Part shown: positions 48,677 to 59,635 of the stretch, piece after piece | Position numbering within the stretch: position 1 is the first letter of the stretch | Layout of the letters: each line of letters opens with the position of its first letter | DNA from: Burkholderiaceae bacterium | Lineage (GTDB): Bacteria > Pseudomonadota > Gammaproteobacteria > Burkholderiales > Burkholderiaceae_E | Assembly (NCBI GenBank): GCA_027493945.1 | Contig: JAOSJU010000001.1 | Span: 3,220,484-3,284,483, forward strand | Reading direction: 5' to 3' | Length of the DNA: 64,000 nt | The notes under the pieces: generated by a model | The model's input: the letters and a program-made list of their open reading frames with translations, nothing else | Told to the model about the DNA's origin: nothing | The model's database searches: none | Translations under genes and position numbers: made by a program

Positions 48677-50016
48677 GGCTCGCGGCGCGATCGGCCGCCG
48701 GGCTGGCCGGCACGCGCGCCACGCTGGCGACGGCACTGCTCGCGCTCGGCACGCGCCCGGCGCGCGCCGCGTCGATCCTCGCGGTGCGCGTCTGGCCGGC
48801 GCGCGACTACACGCGCGTCACGCTCGAACTCGACGAGCCGCTGAACTCGACGCAGATGCAGCTGTCGGACCCGCCGCGGCTGGTGGTCGACCCGGAAGGG
48901 CTCGAGATCGACCTCGCGCTGCGCGACCTGGTCGCCCGCATCCGTCCGGAAGACCCCTACATCCAGCAGGTCCGGGTCGGCCAGCACCGCCCGAGAGTCG
49001 CGCGGCTGGTGTTCGACCTGAAGACCGAGGTCGCTCCGCAGCTGTTCGCGCTGGCGCCGGTAGGCAACTACCGGCACCGGCTGGTGCTCGACCTGCATCC
49101 GGCGGTTCCGGTCGATCCGCTGAAGACGCTGCTCGACGACGTGCGCGCCCGCGCCGCGCGGCCGACGCTGCCTGTGCCCGAAGATCCGATCGCGGCGCTG
49201 CTGCGCGAGCGGCTCGAAGCGCAGGAGCGGTTCGCGCAGTCCGACGAGGACCCGCGCCGCGAGCCGCAGCCGGCCGCTCGCGGCAAGCGACGCGCTCCGG
49301 CGGTGGCGCGCATGGTCACCATCGCGATCGATGCCGGCCATGGCGGCGAGGATCCGGGCGCGATCGGCCGCCGCGGCACGCAGGAGAAGGACGTGGTGCT
49401 GCGCATCGCGCAGATGCTGCGCGAGCGCGTCAACACCCATCCCGACATGCGCGCCTACATGGTCCGCGACGGCGACTATTTCGTGCCGCTGGCCACGCGC
49501 GTGGCCAAGGCGCGCCGGGTGCAGGCCGACCTGTTCGTGTCGATTCACGCCGACGCGGTGGTGCGCCCGCAGGCGAGCGGCGCCTCGGTCTACGTGCTCT
49601 CCGAGCGTGGCGCGTCGAGTTCCACCGCACGCGTGCTGGCCACGCGCGAGAACGAATCGGACCGCATCGGCGGGGTGAACCTCGGCAGCCGCAACCGCGA
49701 GGTACGGCGGGTGCTGCTCGACCTGACGACCACCGCGCAGATCCAGGATTCGAGCCGTCTCGGGCACTTCGTGCTCTCCGAGCTGGGGGGCGTGGGCGAC
49801 CTGCACAAGCCGCGCATCGAGCAGGCCGGGTTCGCGGTGCTCAAGGCGCCCGACATCCCGTCGATCCTGGTGGAGACCGCCTTCATCAGCAATCCGCGCG
49901 AGGAACGGCGCCTGGCCGACAGCCGCTACCAGGCCCGCGTGGCCGATGCGATCTTCCGTGGGCTCGAGGGTTACCTGCGGCGGCACCCGCCGGCGCCGAA
50001 GGCGCGCGCCACCTGA
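48637..50016 (+). CDS. amiC: N-acetylmuramoyl-L-alanine amidase with AMIN domain
   Basis: 459 residues from ATG 48637 (AGGGGG just upstream), overlapping tsaE by 40 bases. The N terminus RGKRRLLRLA is a possible Tat signal. The AMIN domain covers about residues 50-155 (VWPARDYTRVTLELDEPL). The amidase_3 domain starts at MVTIAIDAGHGGEDPGA (Zn His), has SIHADA (Zn His) and VETAFISN (catalytic Glu). It cleaves septal peptidoglycan during cell separation. Confidence 0.92.
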   Translation: MPEQASRGKRRLLRLAARSAAGLAGTRATLATALLALGTRPARAASILAVRVWPARDYTRVTLELDEPLNSTQMQLSDPPRLVVDPEGLEIDLALRDLVARIRPEDPYIQQVRVGQHRPRVARLVFDLKTEVAPQLFALAPVGNYRHRLVLDLHPAVPVDPLKTLLDDVRARAARPTLPVPEDPIAALLRERLEAQERFAQSDEDPRREPQPAARGKRRAPAVARMVTIAIDAGHGGEDPGAIGRRGTQEKDVVLRIAQMLRERVNTHPDMRAYMVRDGDYFVPLATRVAKARRVQADLFVSIHADAVVRPQASGASVYVLSERGASSSTARVLATRENESDRIGGVNLGSRNREVRRVLLDLTTTAQIQDSSRLGHFVLSELGGVGDLHKPRIEQAGFAVLKAPDIPSILVETAFISNPREERRLADSRYQARVADAIFRGLEGYLRRHPPAPKARAT

Positions 50017-50050
50017 GCCCGGGCGTCTCACACGACCGGGGCGCCGGCCC

Positions 50051-50740
50051 TCACCAGGACGCGTGCTCGTCCTGCGGCTGTTCGAGCCGGTAGCCCACGC
50101 CGCGCAGCGTGCTGATGCGCGCGCCGGTGCCGGCCAGCTTCGTGCGCAGCCGCGACACGTAGACCTCGATCGCGTTGGGCGCGAGCTGTTCGTCGAAGCC
50201 GGTGATCGCGCGCAGCAGCCGCTCCTTGGTGACCGCGGTACCGGCGTTGAGCACCAGGTATTCGAGAATCGACCACTCGCGCGGCGTCAGGTCGATCGGC
50301 ACGGAGCCGTGGCGCACCTCGCGCTTGCGGCTGTCGACGACCAGTTCGCCGCAGGCGACCACGTCGTTGCGCGAAGCGCCGCCGTTGCGCCGCACGAGTC
50401 CCTGGCAGCGCGCGACCAGTTCGCGCGGGTCGAACGGCGCCTGGAGATGATCGTCGGCACCCGCTTCGATCGCGGCGATGCGCGTGTCGGCGGCGTGCGC
50501 GTCGGTGACGATGAGTGCCGGCAGGCGCACGCGCCGCTGGCGCAGCGCGCGCAGCCAGTCGAGCCCGGCATCGGGCGCGCGCCGCAGGTCGAGGACGATG
50601 TCGTCGAAATGCCCGCCGCGCAGCACCGCATCGGCCTCGTCGGGCCGATCGACGATGTCGACCGCATGGCCAGCCTCGCGCAGCGGGCCGAGGATGCGGC
50701 TCGCAGCGGATGCGTCATCGCAGACGATCAGGATCTTCAT
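50051..50740 (-). CDS. OmpR-type response regulator with degenerate receiver
   Basis: 229 residues from ATG 50740 (MKILIVCDDAS). The phosphorylation Asp is in IVLDLRRAP and the acidic pair is CDD, but the conserved Lys of the KPF motif is missing: GADDHLQAPFDP has Ala where Lys should be. The C-terminal winged HTH is complete (LTPREWSILEYLVLNAG, SNAIEVYVSRLRTKL-like, TLRGVGYRLEQP). No histidine kinase gene is adjacent. It may work without phosphorylation. Confidence 0.85.
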   Translation of the reverse strand: MKILIVCDDASAASRILGPLREAGHAVDIVDRPDEADAVLRGGHFDDIVLDLRRAPDAGLDWLRALRQRRVRLPALIVTDAHAADTRIAAIEAGADDHLQAPFDPRELVARCQGLVRRNGGASRNDVVACGELVVDSRKREVRHGSVPIDLTPREWSILEYLVLNAGTAVTKERLLRAITGFDEQLAPNAIEVYVSRLRTKLAGTGARISTLRGVGYRLEQPQDEHASW

Positions 50741-50842
50741 GATGGGCGATCGGCCGCCTCCGGCCGGCATGTCGACGCCGCGATCGGCACATTCTAGGCC
50801 GCGGCCCGTATTGCCGAAAGGGGCTTTCGCGTGCCGCGGTGC

Positions 50843-51500
50843 TCAGGCCGATGCGCGCGCGCGCCGGCCGCGCAGCCAGTGACGCGCCACCTCGAAAACC
50901 GCCGGCAGGCCGGGAACGACGATCATCGCCAGCGTCACCCACTGGAAGTGCGCCTTGACCCAGTCGGTGTTGCCGAACAGGTAGCCGATGCCGGAAAGGC
51001 TCGTCACCCAGAGCGTCGCGCCCACCACGTTGTACATCGCGAACCGCGGGTAGCTCATCTGCGCAACGCCGGCCACGAAGGGCGCGAAGGTGCGCACGAA
51101 CGGCAGGAAGCGTGCGACGACGATGGTGATGCCGCCATGGCGCTCGTAGAACGCATGCGTGCGGTCGAAGGCCGCGCGGTTGAAGAAGCGCGACTGTTCC
51201 CAGCCGAACACCTTCGTACCAAAATAGCTGCCGACCGAATAATTGACCGCGTCGCCGAGCGTGGCCGCCGCGATCAGCAGCACGATCAGCAGCGGCAGGT
51301 TCATGCCGCCGACCGCGGCGATCGCGCCGGCGACGAACAGCAGCGAGTCGCCCGGCAGGAACGGCATGACGACCAGGCCGGTCTCGACGAACACGATCGC
51401 GAAGAGGATGCCGTAGACCCGAGGGGCCCGCCTGCTCGACCACCGCGGCAAGGTGCTTGTCGAGGTGGAAGAAGATGTCGATCAGCTGTCCGAAGTCCAT
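50843..51500 (-). CDS. DedA-family membrane protein (apparent frameshift near 51423)
   Basis: The start MDFGQLIDIFFHLDKHLAAVVEQAGP (51500) lies in one frame; at the GGGGCCC near 51418-51427 coding passes to a second frame, RVYGILFAIVFVETGLVV, and continues to 50843. FLPGDSLLFVAGAIAA, GDAVNYSVGSYFG, ERHGGITIVVARFLPFVRTFAPFVAG and GIGYLFGN are the DedA family motifs, including the FxxR and conserved Pro. About 218 residues. DedA proteins flip or maintain polyprenyl or phospholipid carriers at the inner membrane. Confidence 0.88.
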
Positions 51501-51526
51501 GGCCGCGGATGTTACACGGGCGTCCC

Positions 51527-51532
51527 TATAAT
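51527..51532 (+). promoter_or_regulatory. TATAAT six bases before the mutL ATG
   Basis: A perfect TATAAT lies at 51527-51532 and ATG at 51539. If it is a -10 box, transcription would start at or next to the A of ATG and the mutL mRNA would be leaderless. No strong -35 is seen and no ribosome site precedes the ATG. Confidence 0.35.
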
Positions 51533-51538
51533 CGCCGG

Positions 51539-53503
51539 ATGCCCGCCTCCCATGCCCCCGCGCGGCCGATCGCGCTGCTGCCCGATCGCCTGGTCAGCCA
51601 GATCGCCGCCGGCGAAGTCGTCGAGCGGCCGGCCTCGGTGGTGCGCGAGCTGCTCGAGAACGCGATCGACGCGGGCGCGCGCCGCATCTCGCTGCGCATC
51701 GAGGACGGCGGCATGCGCCGCATCGTCGTCGTCGACGACGGCCGCGGGATCGCGCCGGGCGAGCTCGCGCTGGCGCTCACCCGGCACGCGACCAGCAAGA
51801 TCGCTTCGCTCGAAGAGCTCGAGCGCGTGGGCACGCTCGGCTTTCGCGGCGAGGCGCTCGCGTCGGTCGCGTCGGTCGCGCAGGTGCGCATCACCAGCCG
51901 CACCGCGGGCGCACCGTCCGCTTCGCGCATCGACAGCGCCACCGGCGAGATCGCGCCCGCCGCGGGCGCGGTGGGCACCAGCGTCGAGGTGCTCGACCTG
52001 TATTCGCAGACGCCGGCGCGCCGCAAGTTCCTGAAGTCGGCCGCGACCGAGGCCGCGCACTGCGTGGAAGCCTTCCGCCGCGTGAGCCTGGCGCACGAGG
52101 CCATCGAGTTCGAGCTGCAGGTCGACGAGCGGCGCGCCGAGCGCCTGGCGGCCGCCGACTGGCGCGCCCGCGCGCTCGACGCGCTCGGCGACGAATACGC
52201 CGGCGCGCACCGCGTCGTGCAGGCGCAGGCCGGGCCGCTGCGGTTGTGGGGCGTGCTCGGGCTGCCGACGGTGAACCGCGCGCGCGCCGACCGCCAGTTC
52301 CTCTACGTGAACGGCCGCTTCGTGCGCGACCGGATGCTCGGACATGCGCTGAAGCAGGCGTACGCCGACATGATGCACGGCGACCGGCATGCCGCGTGGG
52401 TGCTGTTCGTCGAGATCGATCCCTCGCTGGTCGACGTCAACGTCCATCCGGCCAAGATCGAGGTGCGCTTCCGCGATCCGGCCGCGTTGCGCTCGTTCGT
52501 GTTCCACTCGGTCGCCGATGCGCTGCGCGCGCCGGCCGGCGCGGGCTCGGGCTCAGGCGCCGCGCGGCCGCACGCGGACGCCGCCCACGCCGCTGCCGCG
52601 AGGCCGCCAAACCGCGGCGGCCCGTCGCTGACGCCGCAGGCGTCGAACCGCAGCCTGGCGTTCTACGCGCCCGGCGAGATCGGCGCGGCGCTGGCCGGCG
52701 CCGCGCCCGGCGCGGGCGGCGAGTGGTGGCAAAGCGGCGCGCCGTGGCCGCGCGGCGTCCTCGCGGGAGAGCCCGCCGCGCCCGGCTGGGGGTCGGGTGG
52801 CCCGACGCTCCGCACGCCGGGCGACGAGGAGGCGGCCGGGCGACGTAGCGACGAGACGACGGCGCAGCCGCTCGGCGATGCAGCGGCGGCCGGGCCGCAC
52901 CGCGACGACGCGGCGGCCGAGCCGCCGCTGGGCCATGCACTGGCCCAGCTCCACGGCACCTGGGTGCTGGCGCAGAACCGTCACGGGCTGGTGCTGGTGG
53001 ACATGCATGCGGCGCACGAGCGCGTCGTCTACGAGCGGATGAAGGCAGCGCTCGCGCGCAATTCGGTGCCGATGCAGCCGCTGCTGGTGCCGGCGACCTT
53101 CCGCGCCGATCCGCTCGAGGTGCGCGTCGTCGAGGACGAGGCCGAGGCGCTGCGCGCGCTCGGGCTCGAGCTCACGGTGCTTTCGCCGACCGCAATCGCG
53201 GTGCGCGCGGTGCCCGCGGCGCTGGCACGCGGCGACGTGGTCGGCCTTGCGCGCTCGGTGCTCGCCGAACTGCAGGAGCACGGCGCGTCGCGCGCGCTGG
53301 CCGAACGCCGCAACGCGCTGCTCGCCACGATGGCCTGTCATGCGGCGGTGCGCGCGAACCGCCGCCTGTCGATCGACGAGATGAACGCCTTGTTGCGAGA
53401 CATGGAGAGCACGCCCGGCGCCGACCAGTGCAACCATGGCCGGCCGACCTGGGTGCAGCTGTCGATGGCCGAGCTCGACCGCTGGTTCCTGCGCGGACGC
53501 TGA
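51539..53503 (+). CDS. mutL: DNA mismatch repair protein MutL
   Basis: 654 residues from ATG 51539. GHKL ATPase: [48 protein letters not shown]. The linker (about residues 345-460) is rich in Gly, Ala and Pro. The C-terminal domain has [12 protein letters not shown], matching the nuclease motif DQHA(x)2E(x)4E with Met in place of Gln, and later CNHGRPT and [10 protein letters not shown], so this is probably an endonuclease-type MutL, as in bacteria lacking MutH. Confidence 0.96.
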   Translation: MPASHAPARPIALLPDRLVSQIAAGEVVERPASVVRELLENAIDAGARRISLRIEDGGMRRIVVVDDGRGIAPGELALALTRHATSKIASLEELERVGTLGFRGEALASVASVAQVRITSRTAGAPSASRIDSATGEIAPAAGAVGTSVEVLDLYSQTPARRKFLKSAATEAAHCVEAFRRVSLAHEAIEFELQVDERRAERLAAADWRARALDALGDEYAGAHRVVQAQAGPLRLWGVLGLPTVNRARADRQFLYVNGRFVRDRMLGHALKQAYADMMHGDRHAAWVLFVEIDPSLVDVNVHPAKIEVRFRDPAALRSFVFHSVADALRAPAGAGSGSGAARPHADAAHAAAARPPNRGGPSLTPQASNRSLAFYAPGEIGAALAGAAPGAGGEWWQSGAPWPRGVLAGEPAAPGWGSGGPTLRTPGDEEAAGRRSDETTAQPLGDAAAAGPHRDDAAAEPPLGHALAQLHGTWVLAQNRHGLVLVDMHAAHERVVYERMKAALARNSVPMQPLLVPATFRADPLEVRVVEDEAEALRALGLELTVLSPTAIAVRAVPAALARGDVVGLARSVLAELQEHGASRALAERRNALLATMACHAAVRANRRLSIDEMNALLRDMESTPGADQCNHGRPTWVQLSMAELDRWFLRGR

Positions 53504-53506
53504 ACG

Positions 53507-54739
53507 ATGCGACGTCCCGGCACCGACGCTTCGGCGGCACTGCTGTTCCTGCTCACCGGTTTCCTGGCGCTGCAACCGCTGTCGACCGACCTCTATCTCG
53601 CGTCGCTGCCGGCGCTGCGCGAGCACTTCTCGGGTTCCGTCTCGTCGGTGCAGCTCACGCTGTCGGCGTTCCTGGCCGGCTTCGCGGCGAGCCAGCTGAT
53701 CGCGGGGCCGCTCTCCGATCGCTTCGGCCGACGCCCGGTGGCGCTGGGCGGCTGCGCGCTCTACGTCGGCGCATCGCTGGCCGGCATGCTTGCCCCGTCG
53801 CTGGCGGTACTGATCGCCGCGCGCGTGCTGCAGGCCATCGGCGTGTGCTGCACCGTGGTCTGCGCGCGCGCGATCGTGCGCGACCTGTACGAGGCCGAAG
53901 CCGGCGCGCGCGTGCTGGCGCGCGCGCTCAGCTGGATGGGCACTGCCCCGATCGCCGGACCGGTCGTCGGAGGCCTGCTGCAGGCGCTGATGGGCTGGCG
54001 CGCAAACTTCGCCGCGCTCACCCTGCTCGGCGCGATCCTGCTCGCGGCCGCGGTGCGCGCGCTGCCGGAGACCAACCGCCACCGCAATGCGTCGGCGACC
54101 GACCTGCGCGCGCTCGCGCGAAACTATGCGCGCATCGCCGCGTCACGGCGCTTCTGGTCGTACGCGCTGCCGGTCACCGGCAGCTACAGCGCGCTGTTCT
54201 GCTTCATCTCGGCGTCGTCGTTCGTCCTGATCGGGATCTACGGGCTGCCGGCGCAACGCTTCGGCGTCGCCTACGCGCTGGTCGCCTCGGGATACCTGCT
54301 GGGCACGATGGCGCTGCGCCCGCTGCTCGGCCGCCTCGGCCTGGTCGGCTCGATCCGCGCGGGCGCCGCGCTCGCGTTCGCGGCCGGCGCCGCGATGACG
54401 TTGTTCGCGCTGGCCGAAGTACGCACGCTCGCCGCGGTGCTGGTGCCGATGTTCCTGGTGATGACCGCGCACGGATTCATCCAGCCGAGCTGCCAGGCGG
54501 GCGCGATCGATCCGTTCCCGCGGATGGCCGGCGCGGCGGCTGCGCTGATGGGCTTTGCGATGCTCGCGGTGGCCGCCGCCGCGGGCTGGGCAGTAGGCGC
54601 GCTGCACGACGGCAGCACGCGGCCGCTCGCGCTCGGCGTGGGAGCCTGTACCAGCTTCACTGCGCTCGCGACCGCGTTGCTGCTGCGACGCGAGCGCGGC
54701 CTGGAGATCGGCGCCGACGCAAGCGCCGAAGGCGTGTAA
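53507..54739 (+). CDS. Bcr/CflA-type MFS drug efflux transporter
   Basis: 410 residues and about 12 helices, starting 4 nt after mut[20 protein letters not shown] is the typical Bcr/CflA start; [16 protein letters not shown] is the MFS loop 2-3 motif; [19 protein letters not shown] and [14 protein letters not shown] follow. Family members export bicyclomycin, chloramphenicol, sulfonamides or amino acids. The stop overlaps the miaA start by one base (TAATG). Confidence 0.88.
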   Translation: MRRPGTDASAALLFLLTGFLALQPLSTDLYLASLPALREHFSGSVSSVQLTLSAFLAGFAASQLIAGPLSDRFGRRPVALGGCALYVGASLAGMLAPSLAVLIAARVLQAIGVCCTVVCARAIVRDLYEAEAGARVLARALSWMGTAPIAGPVVGGLLQALMGWRANFAALTLLGAILLAAAVRALPETNRHRNASATDLRALARNYARIAASRRFWSYALPVTGSYSALFCFISASSFVLIGIYGLPAQRFGVAYALVASGYLLGTMALRPLLGRLGLVGSIRAGAALAFAAGAAMTLFALAEVRTLAAVLVPMFLVMTAHGFIQPSCQAGAIDPFPRMAGAAAALMGFAMLAVAAAAGWAVGALHDGSTRPLALGVGACTSFTALATALLLRRERGLEIGADASAEGV

Positions 54740-55815
54740 TGCAGGCCGAGCGCGAGGCGCCGCTCGCGCTGCTGCTCGGACCGACGGCCTCGGGCAAGAG
54801 CGCGGTCGCGATGGCGCTGGCCGAGCGCCTGCCGATCGAGATCGTCACGGTCGATTCGGCGCAGGTGTATCGCGGCATGGACATCGGCACCGCGAAGCCG
54901 GGCGCAGCCGAGCGCGCGGCGGTGCCGCATCACCTGATCGACATCGTCGATCCGCGCGACAGCTACTCGGCGGCGCGCTTCGTCGCCGACGCGCGCGCGG
55001 CGATCGCGCAGATCCGCGCGCGCGGCCGGCTGCCGCTGCTCGTCGGCGGCACGATGCTGTACGCGCGCGCGCTGGTCGAAGGCCTGCATCCGCTGCCGGG
55101 CGCCGACCCGACGCTGCGCCGCCGGCTCGAGGCCGAGGCGCGCACCCTCGGCTGGCCGGCGCTGCATGCGCGGCTCGCACAGGTCGATCCGGTCACCGCC
55201 GCGCGCCTCGAACCCGGCGACGCGCAACGCATCCAGCGCGCGCTCGAGATCTTCGAATCGAGCGGTCGGCCGATGTCGGAATGGCTGGCTCGCACGCGTC
55301 GCGGCGCGAGCGGCGGCCCGCAGCCGTCCGCCGCGTCCGAAGGCGCCGACGATTCGCCGCCGCAGCGCTTCCTGCACATCGCGCTCGAGCCATCCGCGCG
55401 CGCGGTGCTGCACGAACGGATCGCCGCGCGTTTTCGCGCGATGATCGCCGCAGGGCTGCTCGACGAGGTGTGCGCGCTGCGTGCGCGCGGCGACCTGTCG
55501 GCCGATCTTCCGTCGATGCGCTGCGTCGGCTACCGCCAGGCCTGGGCCTGGCTCGATGGCGGCGAAGCGCGCATCGAACCCCTGATCGAGGCCGGCATCG
55601 CGGCGACGCGCCAGCTTGCCAAGCGGCAACTGACCTGGCTGCGCGCGATGCCCGATCGTGTCGTGGTCGATTGCCTGCGTCACGACGCGGCCGCGCAGGT
55701 GCTTCGAGAACTTGCGACGCGCCTGGCGGGCCTGATCAGTCGAACGAATAGAAATACAGCATGTCGAGCGCGCTGTCGGTGCCGGCCTGCGCGCGGATCG
55801 ACAGCCGGTGAGTGA
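54739..55815 (+). CDS. miaA: tRNA dimethylallyltransferase MiaA
   Basis: 358 residues from ATG 54739. P-loop [19 protein letters not shown], then [71 protein letters not shown] and [16 protein letters not shown]. It adds the isopentenyl group to A37 of UNN-decoding tRNAs. The family usually ends at about 310 residues; here an unusual 50-residue tail follows, with the last part overlapping the tamB 3' end on the other strand (55736-55815). The tail may be an overrun past an undetected break. Confidence 0.93.
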   Translation: MQAEREAPLALLLGPTASGKSAVAMALAERLPIEIVTVDSAQVYRGMDIGTAKPGAAERAAVPHHLIDIVDPRDSYSAARFVADARAAIAQIRARGRLPLLVGGTMLYARALVEGLHPLPGADPTLRRRLEAEARTLGWPALHARLAQVDPVTAARLEPGDAQRIQRALEIFESSGRPMSEWLARTRRGASGGPQPSAASEGADDSPPQRFLHIALEPSARAVLHERIAARFRAMIAAGLLDEVCALRARGDLSADLPSMRCVGYRQAWAWLDGGEARIEPLIEAGIAATRQLAKRQLTWLRAMPDRVVVDCLRHDAAAQVLRELATRLAGLISRTNRNTACRARCRCRPARGSTAGE

Positions 55816-58800
55816 TGTCGTACTGGATCCGCAGGATGTTCCAGACGCCGCGCAACCCCTGTTCGTAGGTGACGAACACGCGCGAGCCGAGCCGCTTGCC
55901 GATCGCGACCACGTTTTGCGACACCGTGCCCACCGGCACGCCGCCGGTGGTCGCCTGGCCCGGGAAAGCGGCGCCGAAGTTCGGGTCGAAGACGCTCGCG
56001 GCGCCGGCACTGCGCACCGTCAGGATGTCGAGGCCGAGCGCGCCGGCCAGTCCCGCCGACAGGCCGCCGTCGTTGCTGCCGAACAGCGTGGCCGCGGCCG
56101 CCTGCAGCGCCGCGCCCTGTCCCGCGGTGTTCACCTCGTCGAGCCCGACGCCGAGCACCAGCCAGGACAGTTTCTGTGAATCGGGCACGTCCGGCGTCGA
56201 AACCAGCCGCAGGCGCGGCGACAGCACGGTGCCCGTGAGCGCGACCCCGGCCTCGACGGCCTGGTTGCGGCGCATCGCCACGATATCGAGCACCGGGTTG
56301 TCGAGCGGGCCGTTGAAGACGACCTCGCCGCGCTCGATCTCGAGCTGCTGGCCGTAGGCCGAATACGTGCCGCGCCGCACGCGCACCGTGCCGTAGGCGC
56401 GCGGCGCCGCGGGCAGCGTGCCGCGCAGGTTCAGGGTTCCGGCCAGCACCACGTCGACGCCGCTGCCGCGCACGCGCAGCCGCTCGCCGAGGTCGAGGTT
56501 CAGGTCGGCGCCGATCGCGAAGCCGCGGCTCGCGGCGTCGCTCGGCTTCTGCACCCCTTCGGACGGGGCGCTGCGGTCGACGATCACCACGTCGTCGGGC
56601 AGCGTCGGCGCCTCGCCGCCGCGCAGCTCGATCAGGCCTTCGTCGGCACGGATGTCGCCCTTCCATTCGAGGCGCGATCCGCTGCTGGCGATCCCGGTGT
56701 TGCCCGAGAGCACCACCCGCTGGCCCGGGCCGATCGGCACCGGCAGCCGGTCGGCGCGCAGCGTGAAGCCGCCGTGCATCCCGTCGAGCAGCAGCTGTCC
56801 GCTCATCGTGATCGAGCCGGCGCCGGATTCCAGGCGCAGCGCATCGAGCGCGAGCCGGTCGCCATCGAAGCGCGCCGACAGGGTGCCATTGGCCAGTCGC
56901 CAGCCGAGCGCGCGCTGCACCAGCGCCAGCTCGCTGCCTTCGAGCGCGCCCTGCAGCCTGGGTCGCGCGACAGTGCCGCCGACCGTGCCACTGAAGTGCA
57001 AGCGGCCGGCAGCCGCCCACTCCGGACCGATCAGGCGATTCGCGAAGGCCAGCGTCGGCACGCGCATGTCGATCGAACCGTCCAGCCGTCCCCTGGTCGA
57101 GCCGGATGTCGGCTTCGCCGCGGCTCCCGCCCGCCTCGTCCACGTCGATGCCCAGGCTCAGCCGGCCGCTGGGCGCCTGCAGCGATTCGCCGGAGAGCTC
57201 CCAGCTGCCGCGCAGACGCAGGTCCTCGATCTGCGTACCCGCCGGCAGGGCCTGCGGCCCGGCGAACCGCTCTGCCCAGCGGGCCAGCGGCAGCCCGCTC
57301 GCCTCACCGCGCGTCTGCAGCGCACCGTCGCGCCAGGCGAGCGTGGCGATGCGCACGCTGCCGCCGTCGACCCGCAGTGCGGCTTCGCCGAGCTCGAACC
57401 GGCGCGCCTCGACCGCGAGCGGCGCCGGCGCCTGCAGCCGTATCGACAGCGGAGCCGCGGCGACCAGTTCGTCGATGCTGCCGCTCCAGCGCCAGTCGCC
57501 GTCGGCGCCCTGCAGTAGCGCGCCGTGCGCCACGGCCTGCGCGTTTGCCTGGGCACCGGCGAGCTCGAGCCGCACCGTGTGCGCATCGACCTCGCCATCG
57601 ATGCGCGCACTGGCGCGATCGAAGTCGCGGCCGGCCACCGCCAGCGCTCGCGCTTCGAGCCGCACTGCCACCCCGCCCGCGCGCAGGTCCGGCAACTCGA
57701 TGCGTCCCGACAGCGAGCCGGCGCGCAGCGCCTCGCCGTCCCAGCGCAACTGCCTGCCCTCGAGGTCGGCAACCACGCCGAGGCTGGCGCCCCCGCTCCA
57801 GCCGCCCGAGAGTTCGCCGCTCGCGCTCGCCGCGCCTGCGGCGCGCGGATCGAGCCGCGCCAGCGAGCCGGCGCGCAGCGAGAAGCGCAGCCGGTCGCCG
57901 GGCGCGCCGAGGCTGCCGCGCGCCTCGGCGCGCAACTCGCCGAACGCGACTGCGAGCGCCACCTGCGCGACCCGCTCGCGCGACACCTCGCCGCGCCAGT
58001 CGAGCTGCAGCGGTTCGCCGTCGAGTTGGCCGCGCTCGATCGCCAGCCGGGTCTGCAACTGCGGCGCGGGCCAGGCGATACCCTGCGCGGCCCAGCGGCC
58101 GGTGAGCCGTCCGTGCGCGTGCGCGATCCACGACTCGGGCAGGTCGGCGCCGATGCTCGCCGCCGACGCGCCGAAGGCCGTGCGCAGCGCGAACGCGGCC
58201 GCGGGGTCGAGCTCGCTGAACTCGCCCTCGAGGTCGATCTTCCACGGCGCGGCGAGCGCCGCGCTGCCGCGCGCCGACACGCTGCCCGCCGACGTGTCGA
58301 GCCGCGCGCGCTCGACGCGCAGTTGGGCCGCGTCGACACGCGCGAGCACGCTGGCCGCGATACCGCGGCGGGTCGTGTCGGCGAGCTCGAGATCGAAGGT
58401 GCTGCCGTCCACCTTCATCGTACCGGCCAGTCGCGTCTTCGCGAGGGCGCCGGCAAGCTGCGACAGGTCGACGTCGCGCAGCGCGAGTTGCGCGACGACC
58501 TCCGGCAGCGAGCGCCCGAACAAGCTCAGCTGCTGCTCCAGGTCGACGCTCGCCGTCCCGCTCACGGTGCCGCCGCCGGCCGGCGTGACCCGCAGGCCGG
58601 CGAGCGCGAGCCGCGTCGGCGACGCCGTGAACCCGGACTCGATCGCCGCAAGCGGCAACGCGCGCCGGTCGACCGGGCCGGGCAGTGCATTGCGCAGCGC
58701 GAGGCGGCCTTCGATCTGCGCGTCGCCGACGCGGATGCTCGCCGAGCCGCTGAGACGGGCGCGCGGCGCATCGGCGAGTCCGAGCTGCGCCGGCTCGACC

Positions 58801-59635
58801 GCGTCGAGCGTCAGCTCGATCGGCGCGAAACGCTGCGCCAGCCGTGCGGCGAAAGGCCGCACGCGCGTGTCCAGGCCGATCCACACCGGGGCGGGGGCCT
58901 GCGCGTCGGTGGCGCCGGGTGGCGGCAGCGCCTGCGCGGCCACCGCGAAGTCGTCGAGCGTGCCGTCGGCGAGCACGCGCACCTCCGGGAGCGGCCCCCA
59001 TCCTTCGACGCGCGGAGCCAGCCGCCCGGCGAGTTCCAGCGCGAACGGCGCGCTGGCGCCGATCCGGCCTTCGAGCCGGGCCTGGCCCCACTGCGGCGCG
59101 TCGGCCGACAGCCAGTCGACCCGGTAGGCGCCGCCCGCATATCGACCGGAGAAGGACAGTCGTTGCAGCTCGACGGGCACCTGCGCCGGCTGCACGAACC
59201 GCAGTTGCCCCACGCCCAGCGCCTCCACGGCCACCTCCAGCGGCAGCGCGAGCGACGGCGGCAGCGCCGGTGCCGCCGTCTCGCCGAGCAGGCGAACCGA
59301 TGCGCTGGCAACCTCGATGCGCGTGAAGTGCAGGCGGCTGCGCAGCAGGGCCGCCGGCCGCCACGCGATCGAGACCCTCGCAGTTCGATCTCGCGCTCGG
59401 CGTCGCGCCACGCGAGCCGCTCGACGCGCACCCCGTCGAGCAGCGTGCCGCGCGCCGTGCCGGCCTGCAGCGCCCCGTTGCTCGCGGCCACTGCACGCGC
59501 CAGCGCCCAGTTCACGAACGAGGCGGTCTGGCCCGCCCACCACAGCAACGCGGCGGCGAGGAGCAGCATGGCCGACAGCAGCGCGCCGACCAGGCGCGCC
59601 AGCGGCCGCGACGGCTTCGGCGCGGGCTCGGCCAT
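55736..59635 (-). CDS. tamB: Translocation and assembly module protein TamB (two apparent frameshifts)
   Basis: The start [17 protein letters not shown] (59635) has a membrane anchor ([17 protein letters not shown]) and overlaps the tamA stop. Two breaks occur: near 59376 (CCC on plus; adding one G gives [17 protein letters not shown]) and at 57090-57093 (CCCC on plus; removing one G gives [18 protein letters not shown]). The joined protein is about 1299 residues, rich in beta repeats, and ends in a DUF490/TamB domain ([35 protein letters not shown], ending in DMLYFYSFD). TamB links inner to outer membrane and helps TamA assemble proteins and move lipids. Confidence 0.9.
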
